Below, piece by piece: positions 1 through 4,539 of a DNA stretch of 5,298 bases. Positions within the stretch are counted from its first letter, which is position 1; each line of letters begins with the position of its first letter. The stretch covers positions 1 to 5,298 of the forward strand of contig JALSIK010000063.1 in the NCBI GenBank assembly GCA_026990045.1, read 5' to 3'. The position numbers and the translations under genes were made by a program. The notes beneath the pieces were generated by a model that worked only from the letters and a program-made list of their open reading frames with translations, was not told where the DNA came from and ran no database searches. The DNA is from Chromatiales bacterium (lineage in GTDB: Bacteria; Pseudomonadota; Gammaproteobacteria; CAMYNG01).

Positions 1-234
1 AGCACCCCGTCTGGCCACATAACAGTTGTAATAGGCGGCGGCCGCCTAATCCCGGAATTCCCGGTGTTAGGCAGCGGCGTGGTAATCCGGCCGCCTGATT
101 GGGACCGATTGCTCGAAATTTATACTAGACAACACTCCCGATTCCGGCAAATCGGGAGGGGTTACGCTTCCATCGGTAGCGACGAGCGCTTGCCAAATCA
201 GGCCCGGCGCCTCCGAAAATTTCCTGCCAATCAG
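1..234 (+). CDS. Possible 3' end of an unidentified protein (partial, enters from left edge)
   Basis: Frame 1 is open from the first base to a TAA at 232-234, giving 77 residues with no start in view. The translation looks protein-like: a hydrophobic glycine-rich stretch (HITVVIGGG near residues 7-15), then PEFPVLGSGVVIRPPDWD (about 19-36), then an Arg-rich mostly polar tail ending in KFPANQ. I do not recognise a family. Codon use is mixed at the third position, like the rest of the left part and unlike the hpn genes. An open frame of this length can occur by chance at this base composition, and the DNA also contains inverted repeats at 32-72 and 135-158, which fits non-coding DNA equally well. 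It is listed because it reaches the edge and would otherwise be missed. Confidence 0.3.
32..72. repeat. Nested inverted repeats around GGAATTCC
   Basis: TAGGCGGC (32-39) and GCCGCCTA (41-48) form a perfect 8-base inverted repeat around one central base. The right arm is reused in a second hairpin: GCCTAA (44-49) pairs with TTAGGC (67-72), enclosing a near-palindrome centred on GGAATTCC (54-61). The two hairpins are mutually exclusive as single-stranded structures. No T-run follows on either strand, so a rho-independent terminator is unlikely. Role unknown. Confidence 0.4.
135..158. repeat. Perfect 9-bp inverted repeat (hairpin)
   Basis: CTCCCGATT (135-143) and AATCGGGAG (150-158) are perfect reverse complements around a 6-base loop. 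The plus strand continues G-rich. On the minus strand the stem is followed by a weak T-containing tract (tgttgtct), so at best this is a poor terminator for minus-strand transcription coming from the DUF2442 gene more than 300 bases away. It lies inside the possible partial frame 1-234. Confidence 0.4.
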
Positions 235-484
235 TAAATTGCCATGTCATATGCGCCGCGCTGTGTGACGTGCCGCTGGGATTCCAGAGCCCTGCCGGTT
301 CTGACCGCCAAGCAAAGAGACGGGAATGGTTGCAGGATGCTCTCCGGCCTATTGGAAGGCCAATGGCCTCAGTGCCAGTTCATGGAGTGAGGCCGGAGAT
401 TCGGGCTCATGCTGACGTGGAAACTGGATCAGCCTGGAAACCGCCCACATGTGCACCAAGGAGAGGCCGGGGCCCTGTTGCTTG
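235..484. other. Stretch without a supportable gene; contains inverted repeats
   Basis: I see no convincing gene here. An open frame beginning with GTG at 270 runs into the antisense of the DUF2442 gene and has a low-complexity Arg/Ser-rich translation, so I do not call it. The stretch contains a perfect 9-base inverted repeat, TCTCCGGCC (341-349) and GGCCGGAGA (391-399). Overlapping it is a shorter hairpin at 346-368, GGCC-T-ATTGG with CCAATGGCC and a 4-base loop. These could fold in the 3' untranslated part of the DUF2442 transcript, but no T-tract marks a terminator. Confidence 0.4.
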
Positions 485-754
485 TCATGCATCCTTCGCT
501 GTGAGCGGAAAACGCTCCAGATGCTCGATGATCTCTGGCGTCAGGTCGACGTCCAGCTCCGGCCAATGGAAATGACCGGGAGTGGACTCCTTCACATTCA
601 GAACAGCCTTTATGGTTGCATTCTTGAACCATGGAAAATCTTCATAAGACATGAAGTATTCCCTGCCCCCCGCCAAGAGCCAGATCCCGTGCGAAGAAAC
701 ATGTGTCACTTCAACTCCCGAAGTACTTTCTCCAAGCGTTTGCGAGCTCATCAT
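485..754 (-). CDS. DUF2442 domain-containing protein
   Basis: This 89-residue protein matches the DUF2442 family across its length. Recognisable points are HGIWLLAGGREYFMSYEDFPWF (about residues 22-43; the family has a G-REY turn and a conserved PWF), NVKES (53-57), and the hallmark HWPELDVDL (63-71), followed by a short helix. The length is typical for the single-domain form. The ATG at 754 is chosen because GAGG lies 6 bases upstream (761-764); the first dozen residues before the conserved core are variable. It starts inside the end of the DUF4160 gene, overlapping it by 44 bases in another frame, so the two are probably co-transcribed and translationally linked. The molecular function of DUF2442 is not established. 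The paired arrangement suggests the two products act together, perhaps as a toxin-antitoxin-like or regulatory pair; that is inference. Confidence 0.93.
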   Translation of the reverse strand: MMSSQTLGESTSGVEVTHVSSHGIWLLAGGREYFMSYEDFPWFKNATIKAVLNVKESTPGHFHWPELDVDLTPEIIEHLERFPLTAKDA

Positions 755-950
755 AATGTACCTCGATCAGACCCCGAATCTGGGCCAGTTGCTCTCTGGA
801 CAGATTATAGTTCCTGGCCAGTTCAATGTCCGGTTCCAGCCAGAACTTGGCTTCCCCATCGCCGCAATGAACATGAACATTCATTCTTGACTCTTCACGT
901 GAAAAGAAGAAAAACCTGTATCCCCGTTCTCTGAATATCGTTGGACTCAT
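711..950 (-). CDS. DUF4160 domain-containing protein
   Basis: This 79-residue protein is a clear DUF4160 member. Hallmarks in order are MSPTIF (1-6), a GYRFFFFS strand (10-17), VHVHCGDGEAKFWLEP (25-40), and a C-terminal helical segment EVHYDELANAWRKYFG. The position that is usually the first His of the family's PPHVHV segment appears to be Asn24 here, preceded by Arg-Met instead of Pro-Pro. The ATG at 950 is chosen over an in-frame ATG at 983 because AAGGAAG (958-964) sits 7 bases upstream and families of this type begin with MPT or MSPT. It is the first gene of a two-gene unit with the overlapping DUF2442 gene. Codons include four AGA, two AGG and one ATA in 80, very unlike the hpn genes, pointing to horizontal acquisition. 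Biochemical function is unknown; a role in a toxin-antitoxin-like pair is a guess from gene layout. Confidence 0.93.
   Translation of the reverse strand: MSPTIFRERGYRFFFFSREESRMNVHVHCGDGEAKFWLEPDIELARNYNLSREQLAQIRGLIEVHYDELANAWRKYFGS
761..764 (-). promoter_or_regulatory. Ribosome binding site of the DUF2442 gene
   Basis: On the minus strand GAGG is followed by 6 bases and the ATG at 754. It lies inside the DUF4160 coding sequence and supports independent initiation of the second gene within the overlap. Confidence 0.65.
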
Positions 951-957
951 AATCCAT

Positions 958-964
958 CTTCCTT
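958..964 (-). promoter_or_regulatory. Ribosome binding site of the DUF4160 gene
   Basis: On the minus strand AAGGAAG is followed by 7 bases and the ATG at 950. This spacing decides the start in favour of 950 over the ATG at 983, which has no comparable site. Confidence 0.75.
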
Positions 965-972
965 GATGCATG

Positions 973-993
973 ATGAATTTCATAAATATTCAT
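973..993 (-). promoter_or_regulatory. AT-rich palindromic patch, possible operator of the DUF4160-DUF2442 unit
   Basis: ATGAATTTCAT (973-983) is a 5-1-5 palindrome. A further TTCAT follows at 989-993, exactly ten bases (about one helical turn) after the TTCAT at 979-983. Read the other way, ATGAAT (973-978) and ATTCAT (988-993) form an inverted repeat. The patch ends 22 bases upstream of the DUF4160 start, where an autoregulatory site or the -10 region would be expected. I could not find a convincing -35/-10 pair. The operator role is inferred from position and symmetry only; AT-rich DNA gives such symmetry by chance fairly easily. Confidence 0.3.
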
Positions 994-1097
994 ATTCTGG
1001 CGCAGCAGGCGACTACTTTTCGCCGATCATCTTTGCCACCATAGCTACATACCGACAGGATGATCTGGCATGCAGTATGTACTACACACCAAGCACA

Positions 1098-1322
1098 TCA
1101 CTGTTTCTTGATGGATTTTTTCAACGCCTGGCCGGTTTCTTCCAGGGCCTCGCCGCTGCGCTCGAGGAGGTCCTCGCCCGTGCGCTTGAGCTTTTCCCTG
1201 ACGGTTTCGGCCTCGAAGGGGTTGCTGTAGAGGGGCTTGCCGCGGCCGATGTTGACCCCGAACCACAGGCCCACGAGCAATCCGATGATGGCCCACAAGA
1301 CGGCGACGCGAATGATCTTCAT
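1098..1322 (-). CDS. Small single-pass membrane protein, unknown function
   Basis: The 74-residue product begins MKIIR and continues with a hydrophobic segment at about residues 6-25 that fits one transmembrane helix. Glycines at 14, 18, 22 and 26 are spaced every four residues, a glycine-zipper pattern that favours close helix packing. After a short linker (GRGKPLYSNPF) comes a highly charged, probably helical tail (about 37-74) with three related units: TGEDLLE (48-54), SGEALEE (56-62) and TGQALKK (63-69). The positive N-terminus suggests N-in topology, which would place the tail in the periplasm. The start is supported by GAGG 5 bases upstream (1328-1331). Codons are GC-ending, like the hpn genes, so it looks native. 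It is transcribed away from hpnC across a 55-base gap, so shared regulation is possible. I do not recognise the family; it has the general look of short YtxH-like or membrane-anchored coiled proteins, without a specific match. Confidence 0.75.
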   Translation of the reverse strand: MKIIRVAVLWAIIGLLVGLWFGVNIGRGKPLYSNPFEAETVREKLKRTGEDLLERSGEALEETGQALKKSIKKQ

Positions 1323-1327
1323 GGATG

Positions 1328-1331
1328 CCTC
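1328..1331 (-). promoter_or_regulatory. Ribosome binding site of the small membrane protein gene
   Basis: On the minus strand GAGG (within GGAGCGAGG) is followed by 5 bases and the ATG at 1322, which fixes this start. Confidence 0.65.
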
Positions 1332-1336
1332 GCTCC

Positions 1337-1365
1337 GTGACTGTTCCCGGCGACCGCCTTACCAT
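1337..1365 (+). promoter_or_regulatory. Candidate sigma70-type promoter of hpnC
   Basis: GTGACT (1337-1342) and TACCAT (1360-1365) are separated by 17 bases, each matching four of six consensus positions. A second TACCAT overlaps at 1365-1370. Transcription would start near 1372, only a few bases before the GTG at 1378, which would explain the lack of a Shine-Dalgarno sequence there. The match is modest and the 55-base divergent gap leaves few alternatives. Confidence 0.25.
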
Positions 1366-1377
1366 ACCATACGTCCC

Positions 1378-2262
1378 GTGAACGTCCCCACCTCCAGCCT
1401 GGCCGAGGCCCGGGCGCAGTGCCTGCGCCTGGCGCGCGGCCACTACGAGAACTTTCCCGTGGCCTCGTGGCTGCTGCCCCGGCGCCTGCGCCCGGCGGTG
1501 GCGGCGCTGTACGCCTTCGCCCGCACCGCCGACGACTGGGCCGACGAGGGCGACCTGCCCGAGGCCGAGCGCCTGCGCCGGCTCGACGACTGGGACCGGC
1601 GGCTGCACGAGCTGGAGCGGGGCGGGGACACCGGCGAGCCGGTGCTTGCCGCCCTGGCCTGGGCGGTGCGCCGCCACGCCCTGCCCTGGGCCCCGCTGCA
1701 CGACCTGCTCTCGGCCTTCCGCCAGGACGTGACCCGCCACCGCTATGACACCTGGGCCGAGCTGCAGGACTACTGCCGGCGTTCGGCCAATCCGGTGGGG
1801 CGCTTGTTACTCCATTTATATAAATGCACGGGTCCCCGCGAGCTGGCCCTGTCCGACGACATCTGCACCGCGCTGCAGCTCGTCAACTTCCTCCAGGACC
1901 TGGCGTTCGACTACGTCCACCGCGGCCGCATCTACCTGCCGCGCGAGGACCTGGACCGCTTCGGGGTCACCGAGGACCACTTCCGGGAGCGGCGCGATGA
2001 CGCGGCCATGCGGGCGTTGCTGCGGTTCCAGATCGGTCGCGCGCGGAGCCTGCTGTGCCGCGGCGCGCCGCTGGCCCGGCGCCTGCCCTTGCGCGCCGGG
2101 CTGGAGCTGCGCGCCATCGTCGCCGGCGGCCTGCAGGTGCTGCGCCGCCTGGAACGTTCGCCGCACCCCTTCGCCCGGCCGCGGCTGGGATGGCGCGACG
2201 CCCCGGCCCTGGCCCGGCTGGCCCTGGCGAGTCCCTGCTTCCGGCGCGGGCATGGCGCCTGA
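1378..2262 (+). CDS. hpnC: Hydroxysqualene synthase HpnC
   Basis: HpnC converts presqualene diphosphate, made by HpnD, into hydroxysqualene (second step of the three-enzyme bacterial squalene route). The 294-residue product has the all-alpha trans-isoprenyl diphosphate synthase fold signatures. The first Asp-rich motif is DDWAD (52-56, D52xxxD56), following YAFARTA (45-51). YCRRSANPVGRL (132-143) is typical of HpnC. The second motif lies in NFLQDLAFDYV (170-180, D174xxxD178), followed by GRIYLP. It resembles HpnC rather than HpnD, which is also present downstream. The GTG start at 1378 places the conserved LARGHYENFPVAS segment about 18 residues in, as in the family; it has no obvious Shine-Dalgarno sequence. 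The frame stays open upstream to 1237, but that extension lies antisense to the small membrane protein gene. One oddity is a short AT-rich patch with two TTA codons (1807 and 1816). Confidence 0.93.
   Translation: MNVPTSSLAEARAQCLRLARGHYENFPVASWLLPRRLRPAVAALYAFARTADDWADEGDLPEAERLRRLDDWDRRLHELERGGDTGEPVLAALAWAVRRHALPWAPLHDLLSAFRQDVTRHRYDTWAELQDYCRRSANPVGRLLLHLYKCTGPRELALSDDICTALQLVNFLQDLAFDYVHRGRIYLPREDLDRFGVTEDHFRERRDDAAMRALLRFQIGRARSLLCRGAPLARRLPLRAGLELRAIVAGGLQVLRRLERSPHPFARPRLGWRDAPALARLALASPCFRRGHGA
1813..1826. repeat. Perfect 14-bp AT-rich palindrome inside hpnC
   Basis: CATTTATATAAATG is its own reverse complement. It covers His146 to Lys149 of HpnC, using the codons cat tta tat aaa, with another tta at 1807-1809. 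The surrounding gene is extremely GC-rich, so both the base composition and the codons stand out. It could be a protein-binding site inside the gene, or chance. Confidence 0.5.
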
Positions 2263-2266
2263 TGCT

Positions 2267-2296
2267 TTGCCGCGCCCGGTCCCTTTCCGCTACACT
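2267..2296 (+). promoter_or_regulatory. Candidate sigma70 promoter ahead of hpnD
   Basis: TTGCCG (2267-2272) and TACACT (2291-2296) are separated by 18 bases in the 61-base gap between hpnC and hpnD. Each matches four of six consensus positions. Transcription would start near 2303, about 20 bases before the hpnD ATG. This would give hpnD, hpnE and the SDR gene their own transcript in addition to any read-through from hpnC. No Shine-Dalgarno sequence is visible in the short leader. No experimental support. Confidence 0.4.
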
Positions 2297-2323
2297 GGGC
2301 CGCCCGGTCACCACACCCGCCGC

Positions 2324-3199
2324 ATGACGCCCGATCAATACTGCCAGGAACAGGCCGCCCGGAGCGGTTCCAGCTTCTACTACAGCTTCCTGTTCCTGGA
2401 ACCGCAGGAACGGCGCGACATCACCGCCCTGTATGCCTTCTGCCGCGCGGTGGACGACGCGGTGGACGAGCCGGGCGATCCCGCGGTGGCCCGCGCCCGG
2501 CTGGACTGGTGGCGGGAGGAGCTGGGCCGGCTCTACGCCGGCTCGCCGCAGCACCCCGTGTCCCGGGCGCTGGTCCCGGCCATCGAGCGCTGCGACCTGG
2601 CGCAGGAATCCTTCACCGAGATCATCGACGGCATGGAGATGGATCTCGATCATGCCGGCTATGCCGACTTCCACGAACTCGCGCTCTACCTGCACCGCGC
2701 GGCGGGCGTGGTGGGCATGCTGTCGGCGGAGATCTTCGGCTACCAGGACCGGCAGACCCTCAAGTACGCCCACACCCTGGGACTGGCCTTCCAGCTCACC
2801 AACATCATCCGCGACGTGGGCGAGGACGCGCGGCGCGGCCGCATCTACCTGCCCCGGGACGAGCTGGAACGGTTCGGCGTGCCCGAGCGGGACGTGCTGG
2901 AGACCCGGCACAGCGCCGCCTTCGAACGGCTCATGGCCTTCCAGCTCGCCCGGGCGCAGGAGCACTACCAGCGGGCCGAGGCCCTGCTGCCGGAGGCCGA
3001 CCGCTGGCGCCAGCGCGCCGGGCTGGTGATGGCCGCCATCTACCGCGCCACCCTGGACGAGATCGCCGCCGACGGTTTCCATGTGCTCGACCGGCGCATC
3101 GCCCTCACGCCCCTGCGCAAGTTCTGGCTGGCCTGGCGCACCCTGCGCCGCGAGCGCCGGCGCCACCGCCGGTGGCGGAAGACCCGGGCCGCGGCGTGA
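2324..3199 (+). CDS. hpnD: Presqualene diphosphate synthase HpnD
   Basis: HpnD condenses two farnesyl diphosphates head-to-head to presqualene diphosphate, the first committed step to squalene and hopanoids (EC 2.5.1.103). The 291-residue product starts MTPDQYCQEQA and contains GSSFYYSFLFL (15-25), where the family has its conserved SFY segment. The first Asp-rich motif is DDAVD (44-48) after YAFCRAV. DGMEMDLD (102-109) and AAGVVGMLSAEIFG (126-139) follow. The second Asp-rich motif sits in NIIRDVGED (160-168, D164xxxD168), and then GRIYLP (172-177). These Asp pairs bind the Mg2+-diphosphates. The C-terminus is very Arg-rich (RRERRRHRRWRKTR), perhaps contacting the membrane surface where the lipid products partition. 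The ATG at 2324 fits the family's N-terminus; the frame continues upstream inside hpnC but without homology. The stop overlaps the hpnE start as GTGA, indicating translational coupling. Confidence 0.96.
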   Translation: MTPDQYCQEQAARSGSSFYYSFLFLEPQERRDITALYAFCRAVDDAVDEPGDPAVARARLDWWREELGRLYAGSPQHPVSRALVPAIERCDLAQESFTEIIDGMEMDLDHAGYADFHELALYLHRAAGVVGMLSAEIFGYQDRQTLKYAHTLGLAFQLTNIIRDVGEDARRGRIYLPRDELERFGVPERDVLETRHSAAFERLMAFQLARAQEHYQRAEALLPEADRWRQRAGLVMAAIYRATLDEIAADGFHVLDRRIALTPLRKFWLAWRTLRRERRRHRRWRKTRAAA

Positions 3200-4539
3200 A
3201 CCCGCGGGCCGGCGTCACCGTGGTGGGCGGCGGCTGGGCAGGGCTGGCCGCCGCGGTGGACCTGTCGCGGCGCGGTGCCCGCGTGACCCTGCTCGAGGCC
3301 GCGCGCCAGCTCGGGGGGCGGGCCCGCCGCGTGCGCCTGGGCGGCATGGAGGTGGACAACGGCCAGCACCTGCTGCTGGGGGCCTACCGCGACACCCTCC
3401 ACCTGCTGAACCTGCTCGCGCCGGAAGACGGGCCCGGCCTGGAACGGCGGCGGCTGGACCTGCAGATCTGGGAACACGGGCGGCCCGCACTGTGCCTGCG
3501 CGCGCCGCGCCTGCCCGCGCCCCTGCACGCCCTCGCCGCCCTGGCCGGGGCCCGCGGCCTGAGTCCCGGCGAGCGGCTGCGCGCCGCCGCCCTGGGCCTG
3601 TTCGTGCTCTGGCGCCGCGGCCATCTGGAAAGCGACACCACCGTCACCCGGCTGCTCAGGCGCCTGCGTCAGTCGCCGCGGCTGGTGCGCCGCCTGTGGG
3701 AACCGCTGTGCCTGGCCACCCTCAACACGCCGCCGCGGCGGGCCTCGGCCCGGGTGTTCGTGCGCGTGCTGCACGACGCCCTGCTGCGCGTGCGCGGCGA
3801 CTCGGACCTGGTGCTCGCCACCCGCAACCTGGGCGCCCTGCTGCCGGAACCGGCGGTGGAGTACATCGAGGCCCGCGGCGGCCACATCCACCTGGGCCGG
3901 CGCGTCACCGCGCTGCAGGTGGAGGACGGAGGTATCAGGGGCCTGGCCACCGGCGCCGGCACCGTGCCTGCCCGGCACGTGATCCTGGCGGTGCCGCCCG
4001 GCCCCGCCGCGGAGCTGCTGGCGCCCCACCCGCCGCTGGCCGCCATTGCCGCGCGCCTCAACCGCCTGCGCAGCGAGCCCGTCTGCACCGTGTACCTGCA
4101 ATACCCCGAGGGGGTGCGCCTGGAACCGCCCCTGCTGGGCCTGGCCGGCGCTACCGCCCAGTGGATCTTCGACCGCCGCGTCAACGGCCAGCCGGGGCTC
4201 ATGGCGGTGGTGGTGAGCGCCGGCGGCCCCCACATGGCGCTGGACAACGATGCCCTCGTCGCGCAGGTCCGCGGCGAGATCGCCCGCGTGCGGCCGCGCT
4301 GGCCGGAGCCGGTGCGTGCGCGGGTCATCCGCGAGAAGCGTGCCACCTTTTCCTGCCGGGCCGGAGTCTCTAAACTGCGCCCCGGCTGCGCGACCCCGGT
4401 GACCGGCCTGTGGCTGGCCGGCGATTACACCGACACCGGCTACCCGGCGACGCTGGAAGGCGCCGTGCGCAGCGGGCTGGCGGCCGCGCGCCATGCCGCC
4501 GCCGCGCTGGATCTGCCCGACGAGGAGTGGTTCACATGA
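3196..4539 (+). CDS. hpnE: Hydroxysqualene dehydroxylase HpnE (FAD-dependent)
   Basis: HpnE reduces hydroxysqualene to squalene with a bound flavin (EC 1.17.8.1), completing the HpnD-HpnC-HpnE route; it belongs to the phytoene desaturase-like amine oxidase superfamily. The 447-residue product starts with an FAD Rossmann motif: VTVVGGGWAGLAAA (7-20), with Glu34 at the end of the second strand for the ribose, then LGGRA (39-43) and NGQHLLLGAYRDT, where this family is well conserved. The C-terminal flavin-binding segment GLWLAGDYTDTGYPATLEGA (404-423) is also present, so both ends are intact. Length is normal for HpnE or slightly long. The GTG at 3196 overlaps the hpnD stop by four bases and puts the FAD motif at the very N-terminus as expected; no strong Shine-Dalgarno is seen close by, so initiation likely depends on coupling. 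The stop overlaps the next start as ATGA. Confidence 0.95.
   Translation: MNPRAGVTVVGGGWAGLAAAVDLSRRGARVTLLEAARQLGGRARRVRLGGMEVDNGQHLLLGAYRDTLHLLNLLAPEDGPGLERRRLDLQIWEHGRPALCLRAPRLPAPLHALAALAGARGLSPGERLRAAALGLFVLWRRGHLESDTTVTRLLRRLRQSPRLVRRLWEPLCLATLNTPPRRASARVFVRVLHDALLRVRGDSDLVLATRNLGALLPEPAVEYIEARGGHIHLGRRVTALQVEDGGIRGLATGAGTVPARHVILAVPPGPAAELLAPHPPLAAIAARLNRLRSEPVCTVYLQYPEGVRLEPPLLGLAGATAQWIFDRRVNGQPGLMAVVVSAGGPHMALDNDALVAQVRGEIARVRPRWPEPVRARVIREKRATFSCRAGVSKLRPGCATPVTGLWLAGDYTDTGYPATLEGAVRSGLAAARHAAAALDLPDEEWFT
4522..4527 (+). promoter_or_regulatory. Ribosome binding site of the SDR gene
   Basis: GAGGAG inside the end of hpnE precedes the ATG at 4536 by 8 bases. It favours this start over the in-frame ATG at 4548. 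Confidence 0.7.

Noticed and set aside
44..72. Integron attC-like pair GCCTAAT...GTTAGGC
   Set aside because: The outer boxes resemble attC core sites, but the element is only 29 bases, far shorter than known attC sites, lacks the inner paired boxes with unpaired bases, and no integrase or cassette array is present.
135..158. Rho-independent terminator
   Set aside because: The 9-bp stem is good but no T-run follows on either strand, and no confident gene end lies close by in the right orientation.
270..575. Plus-strand open frame of 101 codons starting with GTG
   Set aside because: Low-complexity Arg/Ser/Pro-rich translation, no Shine-Dalgarno sequence, and its 3' part is antisense to the well-supported DUF2442 gene.
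449..934. Plus-strand open frame of 161 codons across the DUF4160-DUF2442 pair
   Set aside because: It is the antisense shadow of two recognised genes and has no family resemblance of its own.
1008..1024. Hairpin GGCGA/TCGCC as terminator of the small membrane protein gene
   Set aside because: The stem is only five base pairs, lacks a T-tract on the minus strand and lies over 70 bases past the stop codon.
1237..1377. N-terminal extension of hpnC starting at ATG 1237
   Set aside because: The extra 47 residues have no HpnC similarity, run antisense through the small membrane protein gene, and the GTG at 1378 places conserved segments where the family has them.
1967..4494. Long antisense and alternative-frame open frames across hpnC, hpnD and hpnE
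   Set aside because: GC-rich DNA with G/C-ending codons leaves few stops in other frames; translations are Ala/Arg/Gly/Pro-rich and match no family, while the called frames carry clear motifs.
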